A DNA stretch of 64,000 nt. Origin: Microvelia longipes. Lineage: Eukaryota; Arthropoda; Insecta; Hemiptera; Veliidae. The first letter of the stretch is position 1. Every line of letters begins with the position of its first letter. The notes under the pieces are model-generated. The model had not been told where the DNA came from. It saw only the letters and a program-made list of their open reading frames with translations, and did not search any database. Made by a program: the position numbers and the translations under genes. The stretch lies in NCBI GenBank assembly GCA_018340805.1, contig JACMZG010001863.1, positions 21,563,145 through 21,627,144 of the forward strand. The letters run 5' to 3'. Below, piece by piece: positions 41,716 through 52,857 of this stretch.

Positions 41716-44133
41716 AAGGCTATAGGAATTGTTATTATATGGACTATCTTAATTTTATGTAAATATTTTTTTTAAATGCTTGCTATTCAAACATATTTGG
41801 AGAACAGAAGATTTAAACATTTACTGTGAAAGTTTGCTATTGAAAAGTTATATACTAGTTTTGGCTGATTAATGGTGGTGTAACTCTCCCTCCAATTTTT
41901 TTAATGCCTCTGCGTAATTTGCACCCTTATTTATTCTAAATTAGAATATATCTCTTTTATAACCCAACCCACAACGTATGAATTATTTGAATCATATGAT
42001 TTATTGGTGAAAAACATTTATTTATTAAAACTTACTATTGAATTTGCATAGATAGCATATATTTATTTATTTTGGTTTTTAAGATAAGTATTGTAGAGGT
42101 TTATATTTTTAACCAATAAAGTTTTTTTAAGCCTAGTGTTTTAAATTTAAAACTGAGCAATATCTTTAAAGGCCCAAACTTTTTTTTCAGCATTTTTTAA
42201 TCTTCGATTTTTTAACATAAAAAACAGAAAAGAGTTAAATTAGAGGTTTTTAAAAAAAAAACAGTATTTGTTATTGTTTTTAACATATATTTATACGTGA
42301 GATGTTCTTGACCTGGTGTCCCCTGCGAGCCTTGGGGCATTATTTCTACCTCACTTGACTAGTATTAGCTTTAACAATGACTCATCTGAGTACTACTGCA
42401 CCTGTCACAGCTTAACTTCCATAATCTAACGGGAACAGATTGTATTGGTTAGCCAAGAGATTAGGCTAGGCTAAATATTACTTTAATACATTTTTTATTT
42501 CTTTTTTATTGACCTACTTGCCCCTGTCAAAATTCCCAGAACACCTGAGTGCTAAAAAAATTAGAATAAAAGAACATATTGTAGAAATAGTAAGATATTT
42601 TATAGCACTTTTTCCTTTTTTATAATAGATAATAATATTTAGTGAGAAGGAATATTATAAATAATGAAGAATTACTAGAAATTGAAACAATACAGATACA
42701 TTTTTGTAGATATTAATAAATTAACACATATTTAACTAATTAATGATATAATTGCAAATAATTCTAATGATATATTTTACGAGAGCAAGAACTGAAATAA
42801 AATGATCCTTTAAATTAGGATTATTTTACTTTTTTACTCTATTACTTATAACTTGAATTAGTTTTTTCTTTTTCTTGTTTCTTGTAACTTCCCTTCAAGA
42901 AGTTTTATTTTTGTTTTGCTTAATTTAGAAACGATGTTATTTATTTAATTAATAAATTATGAGTATTTAAAAAATTGCTAATTGTTAAAAAGATTAACTC
43001 TGAGCTGTAAATCACTGAATTCTGTTCTAATTTTATTTTATCCCACTCACAGATCATATCTGTGATCACTCTCTGAAATTAATTAGGAAATAAATCTCTC
43101 TCTGTGTATTCTTTTATTAATTCATTTTTAAATCATAATCTGTTGGAATTATTGATAAGTTGAATAAATGTTTAATTTTTCCTGACAACATTTTTATTTC
43201 ATAAAATACTTATTTTCAATTATTTTTACATAAAATTACTTGTTAACATCACTTTCTGATTGAAAGGTTTCTAATTATTTAGTTTGCCTGTATAGCCTGA
43301 ATACTTATACCTAAATTATTCTTTATTGTATACTATTTTTTGTAAAATTATTAGAATTTTTTAAATATACCTTAGGTTATTATTCTCTCAAAGTTAAATT
43401 ATTTTATTTTTAATTTAGTTATTTTATTGAAGGCCAGTTTAAATCTTTACTTCTTTAACAGAATATAAAACTATATTCAAATACAAGTCAGGTGCAATAT
43501 TGGTTCTTATGTTTTTCTAAATATTTTCTAACTTTTTATGAACTTATGAACATTTGAATTAAAGTAAATATCATTTTTGTTATAAATTAATTTTTTTAAG
43601 TAAAAATTATTTTCTCATTAATAAGTTTGCTTGATCAAAATGAAGTTCTTTAAAAATTACTGAAACTGCTCAAGGAAATTACATTTTTTTAAATTATTAT
43701 GATTAGTAAGTGGTAGAAATGTTTAACAAAGAGTATGACAAAATTTCAACCACTTCATATAGCAATGAAACCAATATTATACCAGTTCATATTCAACCAA
43801 TACCAATTTTAAAAATGTAATTTCAATTGCTGTTTTACATTTTTTTTAAGTTTTTATTATTTTAGTTCCTTATTTTAAAGCAAGAAGCAACCCTTTTTAT
43901 GAGATTGACTTTTTCTCACTCAACATTTTTTATCTTTATCACTTACAGACAACTACTTCTAAAAATCCTATATATTTTACCAATTATTGTTTGTTTTGAA
44001 AATTTGTATTTGCTTTAGAAGTGATTTGTTATGTTGTACTATTACATTCCATTAATGTAATTTATGTTATTGTACTTTGTATGAAGATGTTAAATAACTC
44101 TTTAAAAAAGAAAAATCCATTTGTTTCCCTATT

Positions 44134-44649
44134 TATACAGGGTCTACCAGCTAAGTTGGAACTATCAAATATCTTTAGTTTTAGAGAAACTTCAGACTTT
44201 CGGTGGTCGTTAAGGGCCATTGATGTTCACACACTTGATGCCATTTTTTATAGGAAATTCGCCCAAGTTGCATGAAGAGAAAGAATAAAAAATAGAATAG
44301 GAAGCTACTATTTTAGGACTGGATTTCGATTCTATGGCTAAAAATAAGAACTTTTTACTCTTAGTTCCGACCTTTAGTTGGCCATTATCATCAATTAATT
44401 ATCCATTGAAGATAGAAACAAAATCGAAAATGTAAAAAGTTTATATTCTTAGCCATAGAATCGAAATTTCTAGGATAGAAACTCTTAAAAAGTTTCTGTC
44501 CTTCCTCTTCATGCAAATTTCCTATAAAAAAAGCATCATGTGTGTCTGCGCATTAATGGCCTCTAATGAAAACCAAAGGCGTAAAGTTTCTATTTGCTCT
44601 AGAACTAGAAATATTTGGCTATTCCAACTTAGGTGGCACAACCTGTATA
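44134..44649. mobile_element. Foldback DNA element, about 515 bp, TA-flanked
   Basis: Outer ends are TACAGGGTCTACCAGCTAAG and its inverted partner ending CACAACCTGTA, both flanked by TA as in Tc1/mariner-type insertions. The arms remain similar for about 230 bp (AGTTGGAA, TATAGGAAATT, GATTCTATGGCTAA). No transposase remains; an 84-codon frame at its left end is part of the arm. Confidence 0.75.
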
Positions 44650-47402
44650 AATATATTTTTTTTTATTTAAAATATATAATTTGATTGTTGGAACATTTTT
44701 TACAGGAATTATTGTGCTTGGTGAAATTCATTTGATTTGCACACAATGAGTCACCTTGTATGGCAGTTGATTATGTTTTATATTATCTTTTAATTTTAGG
44801 TACTGTGAATTGATGTGATTAATGTTAACAAACTTCCTTTATTGCTAGTCTTAATTTTTATATTTTAGTCATTTCTTTTTACTTTTTCTGTCCTATTACT
44901 GTATATGTGTGAAGAAGTACTGTTTTGGCTCTAAACATCCAAAACCAATTTTTTTTATTAATTTCAGGCATTATATACCTGCATTATATGCAACTTAGCA
45001 TTGCCATTATCAAAGCTCTGCCTGTTTTTTTAATGTTAAAAAAACAGCTTTCTACAATTTCTCAATTATCAAGTTGTCTTTATCAGAATTTTGAGTGAAT
45101 AGTAAATATTTTTCAAACTACTCTTTAATTAATAATGGATAGTAGCCAGTCGTTATAATGATTATTGTAAATTAAATAAATGACTGATCTTTTGTAAAAA
45201 TTTCTTTATTATCTTTAATAATTTTGTACTTAATTTTTTTATTGTTGTGTTTAAAGCTTAGCATTAGTTGTTTAGTATCATAACTAAGCAATTATTATTT
45301 TATACTGAAAATATTTTATCATGTTTTAATTTGATTTTTAATGATGTTGTTATGACTTGATTTTAATTTTTGTAATATTTTATTAAATACATCACTCATA
45401 TTAAATTTTGCATTATCTGTTAAATCATTGTCAATGCTTTGATGTCATTTACTTTTCTATTATGTTTAACTTTTATCATTTATTTTGTGTGTGCTTTATA
45501 TTTATGTTTAATTAGTCAATTTAGTTTTCATAAAAGAGTAATTTTTAGTTTTTGTTTTAACATTTTATTAATAATTTTGGAAAACAGTTTGTTTTTATCT
45601 TGCACATTTCACCTGGTCATTTATCTATCTAATATTTGTTTTTTTGTTCATTTAAAAAAATACCCTGTTAAAAATATAAAAGAGAAATCAAGGCAAGTTT
45701 TTGTAAATGTTTGTTGTATTGATATAGTTGAATAGAACTAACAAGTGGATTTACAGCTCTTTTATTTTCGGTTGTCAACACATTATTTGATGACAAAAAA
45801 GAGAGTTTTTGCTGATGCGGTTGCGTTACCCTAGTCACTGTGATAGAGGTTATTTTGTGTTACTAGTTTTTTTTAATTCCTAGAGTTTTTTAAAACTATT
45901 CATTTCTTCCAAGTTGTTTAAGCCTTTCCCTGTATAAAAGGTGATACTGGGTTGAATGTTTAAATCACCCAACACACTTTTTTGGGTTTTTAGTCCAGCA
46001 CTTAAAAAAGGCAAATTACGTTCTCAGAATTGGAGTCTCAAAAATTCCCACAATTGATCTAAAGTAGCTACATTATCTTGAAGGACTTATGGTAGAGGTA
46101 GTGGAAGGTTATGTTTGGTCCCAAAGTTTCTATATTGAATGCACTCACATACACATATACATTAAATGTATGACATTTAATGCATGTTGTTCTATATTGA
46201 ACACATGCATCAAATGTGTTTGACCTATCCTCATTCTTGTGATGACCACATCTCTTCTCCTCAATCTGTGAGTAAATGTCGTACAGGCTTTTGTAGAGTT
46301 CTTCATGTTCAGTAGTTTCACTGATACCAGGAGGAATCAACTGTCATTCCTGTTCCATAGTTTTTCATACCTTGTGTTGGATTAACATGTAACATTTGTG
46401 TTCGACCAATGCGGCCAACATATATTATACAGCAGTTTTTTCACTTGTTAATTCTATTTTACTATATATACAACACAAAATATATTGTTAGACAATTGTT
46501 AATTAATTTAAGAATAAAAGATCTTGCTATCTTAGGTTTTTTAATTTTTTGACCAAGCAAATTCCTTCTTTTCTATTTTTTTGTATATTGCACTGATAGG
46601 GGTTGTGAAACTTCATCTGTTGTATTTAGGATGGACAAGCTTAAAGAAAATTTTTTAATAAAGTGCACTTCTTTAGTTTAGTTGACCCCCTAAACTAATT
46701 CAATTCATAAATCAAGTTGTGATTTATGAATATATATCTAATCTTTAATAAAATATAATTTCAATCTTTGTCTCAATTTACTCTATTTACAAAAATTATT
46801 AATTTATTTAATTTAAATAATTAAATAAATGATTGAGGTGCATATGAAAAGAGATGGTTTGTTTACAGAGAATAATGGTGGCTAAGAACATTCCAACTGG
46901 TCTGATTATTATTTAAGTTAACATTTCTAATTGACCTCCTGAGTTGTTTTTACCAAGTTGTTTGTTATCATACTAACAAACTAAAAAGTTGAAACTTGAT
47001 ATGAAATTCGATCTTAAGGTCTAGTTGTGCTATCCTGAAAATGATTTTTCATTTAACTATGGTGAATGACTAAACAAAAATTATCAGATTGATTTGATGT
47101 TTGGCATGTATGTACTATGTTGTTGATATACAGGATGATCGAAGCCAGTTTAAAGATTAGGATTAAGCCAGTTTAGGATTAGTGTTACAAATGTGATTAG
47201 ATGAGGTAGAGTTTTATAGTAGTCAATTTTTTTAAGTTGGCCACCCTGATTACATTTTAAATTGGCTGACTGAAAAATAAATATTTATTTAGAAATATGA
47301 AAAAACAATATTCAAGTGTTTACAAAGTGAGGTTTTTATTTTTGTGAAAGCTGAAGATATTGACAGTTTTGTTTTGATTATTCAGAAAAATAGTATAGTT
47401 GG

Positions 47403-48132
47403 ATGGAGTTAATGTTAAAAGAAATTTCTCTGTTAATCAATGATTATGTATTCAAGTGATAGTTAAGTTAAAAAACGAGTTTTGTTAATGGCATTGTAAA
47501 AATAGATGAGTGTTGTGAGAAAGAATGAGTATTGAATGTATTCTAACAATAAGTGCTGTTTTTCAAATCCTAGCTCCAAGAAATTTTCATTTAGCTACAA
47601 AGAATTCAAACAATGGCAGCAAGCACCTGATATATTTAATGAGACAGTACCTATTATCTCAAGTTATATAGACCAGATTCGCACATTACCTCCAATACCA
47701 GACCCTTGTGTTGACATACCTTCTCCAATGATCAATTCTTTGTCTAAGAAACTAAGTAAGCCAGTGTTAGATGCAAACAGGATTTATCAAAATTTGTTTT
47801 ATATCAAAACGCATTTAAAAAATTGTGATAAAATTTTAAAATTAATATGTAAAAATAATGAAGTAGACAACTTCATGTATTTTCTTAATGATTTAATAGA
47901 AATATTTTGGGACGATATCAAAAATATATATTTAAATATAGACACCTTATTAAGAATATTTCTTGTGATTACTTCTAACCAACAATTAATTGAATATATT
48001 GTAAGAATAGACCAATTGTACAAAATGTTAATCGATAGAATAACAGTCATCAATTATTCAATGAATTACTTAAAAATTTGTTATTTTGAAGTAAGACATT
48101 TTAAAAATAGGCGCCAAATTAACTGGTGGTGA
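47403..48132 (+). CDS. Unrecognised protein of about 203 aa (two-exon model) or 198 aa (single exon)
   Basis: I do not recognise this protein. The open frame 47536-48132 (198 codons) has an in-frame TGA directly before its ATG. A strong acceptor (TTTTTCAAATCCTAG) ends at 47573. Joining a short upstream exon 47403-47455 (MELMLKEISLLINDYVF) through a 118-bp intron 47456-47573 keeps the frame and gives 203 aa; this is my preferred but unproved model (donor GTGATA is moderate). Visible parts are a Phe/Ser/Lys-rich start, a Pro-rich stretch (RTLPPIPDPCVDIPSP), then mostly hydrophobic/charged helices to a basic C-terminus (RHFKNRR). No signal peptide or known motif. An AATAAA begins 15 nt after the stop, and TTC19 starts 133 bp after it in the same direction. 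Confidence 0.65.
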
Positions 48133-48147
48133 CATCTAGCGGAGGAA

Positions 48148-48153
48148 AATAAA
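48148..48153 (+). promoter_or_regulatory. Poly(A) signal of the 203-aa gene
   Basis: AATAAA directly after the TGA stop of the preceding frame. Its closeness supports that the frame is a real gene with a very short 3' UTR. Confidence 0.6.
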
Positions 48154-48160
48154 GAATTAC

Positions 48161-48170
48161 ACGCATGCGC
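48161..48170. promoter_or_regulatory. NRF1-like palindromic site upstream of TTC19
   Basis: ACGCATGCGC differs by one base from the GCGCATGCGC core bound by NRF1 (Ewg in flies), a regulator of nuclear genes for mitochondrial proteins. It is about 95 bp before the TTC19 ATG, in very AT-rich DNA where such a CpG-containing word is rare. Function is inferred. Confidence 0.4.
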
Positions 48171-48265
48171 TTTTCTAAGCCGAACAATTATTTATAACCA
48201 TTTTTTGTCAGGTTATATTATTTTTGAGTCTATTCTAGATTGTTTTTATTTTTTTAAATTTAGTC

Positions 48266-51200
48266 ATGTTTAACGCTAGTCTATTATTTGTGCGTTTATC
48301 TCGCTTAAACGGAAGGTGTCATATGCTAAAGAAATGTTTTAGCAATTCGTGTTCGAATAGTAGCAGGCGTAAGTTTATGCGACCGTGCTTCGCGAGCAGT
48401 TTTAATAGCAAGAGATTTGTTGGTAGAAGTAGGAATTATTTAGTATTGTCTGGTATATTAGGAATGTTTCATGATAAAAAGGACGAGGAAGAATCTGAAC
48501 TCATCGTCACAATTAAGCGGGCAGTCCTCCTTATACAGGTATAGATGTTTGTTATTGTGGATTGGTGGCTTTATACTCTTAAAAATGATATCCAAATTGT
48601 GGTCGGCTCTTCGGACAGTGTGCTGACTCTGCCGTTTTTCCTATAGGTATGATGGACCCAATATTAGTCATAGTGTGCTTTCGTTGACTTGTATTGCCGC
48701 CAGTTAGCCCCACTGTCTGTGTAGTAGTTGCATCACGTCTGTGATGCAAACAATATAATAGGTATAGAATGTCGGAAGATGTACAAAAGCATCAGACAGA
48801 AGGTGAGGGTGAACTCAGTGCTGGTCTCTAGCAGCAGCTCTAAAATTAACACTCCTATGAAACCATCTCATTCTTTATTACCTTGATAATGGCATGGATA
48901 TCTACTTCAATTTAGTCATAATTATATAATGTAATATTTGTATAAATCAATATAGTACCTGGAGTAATTTGCTGAAAAAATATGACGAGCCCATTCTTGT
49001 AGTAGGGCTGTTAGCTACCATTTTCGTGGCTGTTAAATGTGTACCCAAAGGCTGGCATTTAAAAAAAATATATTTTTAGCCATTGGGTTGATGATTTAAA
49101 CTAGAGAGTAACTTATTGGAAGGCTTGTACAACTTTACATAAGATAGGGTGAATGATTCTAAATGTAGTTAGACTCATAGATAACACAACCCTATTCGGC
49201 AAGATTGATGACTTTCCTCTTCTTCTACCCTTGACAATTTACTAGCTCTGGTACCCCAACATAGAGGTGAAAATGGTATCACAAGTAACTTTCTCCCACC
49301 TTTATACAAATCTTTACTTGATATTTTGGAAACTAGCACATAGTAGCTGTTCAAGTTATATTGGGACATCCCTAAAACGGCTTAGAGTACTATATTTTCT
49401 GTTTTATTTTTCATTAATAAAAAATTTGGCAAAGGAAAAATGGCATTCTACAGAGTTGAGAAACTTGGTGATCAGCTAAAAATGTATTATACGAATTTAT
49501 GTAACACGAATAGTAAGAGCATATACTTGTGCATCATTGAATTTAATAAGCAAAATTAAAAGAAATTATCAAAAGGTAAAACTAAAAGAAAAATTTTCTA
49601 TCAAACTTACACAAAAAGTAAAAAAGACATATTGTCATAACAGATGTCTAACAGAATTATCCTGTCCCCCCGGAAATACACGAGTCTTACCATTCTTATA
49701 GTATATGAATGGTTATGAGTCATAACCAACAAGCTTACTATTTCTCTGCTACCTTGGGGGACTGGTACTTCTTCTAAACAAACTAATCGCTGAAGCTTGG
49801 TTAAAGATTACGTTGTCAACTAAAATTCTCTGGCCCAGTTTACAGGGGTTACTTAAACCTACTCAAATTAAAGGTGCAGACTATGCAAAGAGAATAAGAT
49901 TTGAGAGTGAGCGTGCTAATTTTAATGCTGTGGTGTAAAATAAAATATATTATTTTATCCTTAACCCAAATCTGTCCAACTCTTTCTGAAAATAGATGTT
50001 TTAAATGGAATACTTAGTCCAATGTAATTAATTACATTTTAAATAAAAGTAATTATACAAAACTTTCTACCTTGACTTTTAATTAAAAAAAAACAGTTAC
50101 TTATAACCAGGATGGAGCATTTTTTTGTTTGACTCATTTTTTGATTTTGTTTGAGTTGTAATTCTAATTAAAAATTGCAACCCCAAAAATATTATATATA
50201 ATATATAGTATAAAATACAAATATTTATAAGATTTCAGATTAAATTATTTTTCAAGGACTAAGGAGTCGGTGAAAAAAAGGCCTAGTCCGACTTTTTTAC
50301 TGTGTATGTTTTATTTAATATTTATAATAAATTATCCGTTTACTGCTTAGTGATCTTATACACAAAGTGTTTGGTAGAGGATTGAAAATTATTTGAAGGT
50401 GTGTACCAGGGGGTCCACCTTTAGGGATTTGGTTGTTCCAAATAAGTGCTGGTCCCCAAAGGTAGTAGAGAAAATATAAGCTTGTCGGTTATAATCGGTT
50501 AGACTTGTGTATTTCAGTACACAAGTAGTAACTAAAGTACACAATATTTACTTGATTATTGACCCTTGTTATGACAATTTTTATTTTATAACCCTTTGTG
50601 TACCTTTAATTGAAATAATTTTTTGAGTTTTTCCTTTTGAAAATTTCTTTTAAACTCCTTTTATTTTGCTTATTAAATACAATGTGGCATAAGTACATAC
50701 TTTTACAATTTGTGTTACATTAATTCATACAATAAATACAGCAGAGCACCAGTTTTTTGACTCTGTAGTGGGAAATTTTTTCCTTTTGCACATTTTTTTA
50801 ATTGAAAATAAAACAGAAAGTATGGTAGGTTTTTTCATTTTGTGATGTTCTAATACTGCTCAAAGATCTAATTTGCCAGAAATTGGCAATCTAGCCGTAT
50901 AGGTTCTGTGGTGTGTACCTTCATTTCCTCAACTAATTTCAGTAAGTAGATGATTCTAATTAATCTTCTGTCTCTTAGAAAGATGAATTTGATGCAGCGG
51001 AACAGATGCTCCACATAGCTTTAAAACTTGCTCAAGAACAGCAAAATGAAGAAGGCATAACTTATGTGTATGACTTATTAGCAAATGTAGCATTCTCGCA
51101 GGGACACTATCCGAAAGCTGAAAAATTATTTCTTTCTGTCATGAACAGACTGCTGGCCAGTGGCACACAAGAGGACGATATTAAAATTAACCATATGAGT

Positions 51201-52503
51201 CTTAAGTTGGCCAAAATATATGAAGAAGCTAAGGATTATGGGTAGGTTTAATTACAAAATTATTTAATTAAGTCATTTGTTTAATTAATTGTGTAGTTAA
51301 TAATTAATTACATAACAATTAATATTAGAAATATTAATTGTTATGTGCAAATAAATAAATTTGAATTCATATATGATTTTGGCTGTTTTGCTAAATAAAG
51401 TACTTGTTTTAAAGATTCCACATCTACACAAAGCTACTTCGTTTTAAGTCTGTCGTATAAGAAGAAACTTACCTAATTGGGATTATATTAGTTTGTGGTG
51501 AGAATATATTTTTTTGAGATATGAGGTCCTTTTACTATGCAAATTACCTGCATAGGTTTGCATTATTAAATATGGATTCATTTCAGAAGTGCATATTCCC
51601 ATTATACACAGTTATATCCTTGTACTCTTCTTACTGATGTAGAATAGAGATTACTTAAGTTTTTTTTTGTTTCTTATGAAGCTTCTTTGTTTTATTCGTT
51701 TTGTAGTAAAGCAGAAGAGGGATATAAATTTTGTATAAAGAACTTAGAGAAGAAAGTAGAGTTAGATGAGAAAGATGAAGATGCCCTTTCCCTGTGGGCC
51801 ATGTCTTTAGACTGGTATGCCAGGTTTTTACTGGAGAGGGAACGGATGGAGGAAGCACTGGGTAACTTTAGGAAAGCTTACATGATGTGTATAAAAGTTA
51901 ATGGAGTCATTCATGAACAGACTGTTGTCCTCCTTAATGATTTAGGTATACAATTATTTGTTTTTTATTTATTATCTTTTCTCTTAATTTAACATAAGTT
52001 ATTCTCTTAGAAATTATACCAAAAAACTACTATTAGATTAGTAGTAAACACTGATAATTGTATTTTCAATAATCAGTAATACTGACATGACTTTCAATTT
52101 TTATGAGGACATCAAATTATTTTTTTCTCTATTTTCCTATTAAGATCGCTCAGACTATGTAAGTAAATAGTTTGGCTATATCAACATGTGTCTATTACTT
52201 TTTTTATTTAATACAATTCTTTCATCTGCCACTCCAGGTACAATTAATTTCCTGATGGGTAACTACGATGAAGCAATAGACCATCTTACTAAAGCAGTTG
52301 AGATAGGAAGGCACTTACCTAACATGGAGGATTTCTCATCAGTTCATGTTAATCTTGGTAACATTTTTCTACAGCGTAAACTTTACGAAGAAGCTGAAAA
52401 ATATTGTACTGAAGGATTTAAGAACGCTACAAGACATAAGAATACAGAGGGTATTCAAGAAGCTACTATTTGTCTGGACGAAATTAAAAAGATCAAATTG
52501 TAA
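48266..52503 (+). CDS. TTC19: TTC19 orthologue, mitochondrial TPR protein for complex III (4 exons, complete)
   Basis: TTC19 is a mitochondrial inner-membrane TPR protein that binds assembled complex III and helps remove Rieske-protein fragments (family knowledge). Exons 48266-48538, 50979-51241, 51707-51945 and 52238-52503 join in phase (1041 nt, 346 aa; human 380). Residues 1-57 are rich in Arg, Lys and Ser with no acidic residue, as in a mitochondrial presequence, followed by a short hydrophobic run (YLVLSGILGMF, 58-68) and an acidic patch. From about residue 92 there are TPR helices: AAEQMLHIALKLAQ, ITYVYDLLANVAFSQG, AEKLFLSVMNRLL, ISLK-like MSLKLAKIYEEA, AEEGYKFCIKNLE, NYDEAIDHLTKAVEI, YEEAEKYCTEGF. 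Order and spacing match TTC19. The ATG is the first in this frame with a presequence after it. Confidence 0.93.
49205..49420 (+). repeat. Dispersed repeat B, copy 1 (TTC19 intron 1)
   Basis: Shares CTCTTCTTCTA, CCTTGACA, TTTACTTGAT, GAAACT and TTTTCTGTTTTA in the same order with 60260-60460. Diverged copies of one element; type not determined. Confidence 0.6.
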
Positions 52504-52720
52504 ACTTAACTTTTCCTTTGCCAATACATCGAAAATTTTTAATAATGACAATACCCTAGATTTTTTCTATTTTAAAATTTTGTTAATTTTATATTGGTTT
52601 TGTTGAAAAAAATATCTTCTCTAAATATTTATTTAATTTTGAGATTATTAGTGTTATTAGTATTTAAAATACTAAGATTTGTTTAGCAATTGGAATGACT
52701 AATTATGTATTAAATTGCTA

Positions 52721-52857
52721 GCTGCCTCCGTGGTTACGGTCATTAAAGTGTCAATATTTATACTAACCTTAGGCACCACAGAGGTCTGGGGTCCGCCTAC
52801 CCGGTTATGCTTTCAGTGTAATGGTTACTACTAACACCTGAGGTAGTTCTGCAAGAT
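52721..52857 (+). mobile_element. tRNA-derived SINE, copy 4 (3' truncated)
   Basis: GCTGCCTCCGTGGTTACGGT start, CCACAGAGGTCTGGGG and a degraded B box, then ACACCTGAGGTAGTTC. It lacks the GGTTATCCC end and tail. It lies 217 bp after the TTC19 stop. Confidence 0.75.

Larger units (their letters stand above)
38834..47402. other. Gene-poor AT-rich intergenic stretch
   Basis: About 8.6 kb without a gene I can support. It contains a MITE (40353-40755), a palindrome (41252-41295), a dispersed repeat copy (41638-41715) and a foldback element (44134-44649). Elsewhere it is AT-rich with many short chance frames. A 90-codon minus-strand frame at 46068-46340 has one protein-like part (SETTEHEELYKSLYDIYSQI) but no recognised family and no clear splice context. 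Confidence 0.6.

Noticed and set aside
44021..44275. 84-codon plus frame
   Set aside because: Mostly the left arm of the foldback element 44134-44649.
45439..45735. 98-codon hydrophobic plus frame
   Set aside because: Phe/Leu/Ile-rich from T-rich DNA; no start context, homology or neighbouring exons. The same applies to 56556-56762.
47799..48053. 84-codon minus frame
   Set aside because: Antisense shadow of the 203-aa gene.
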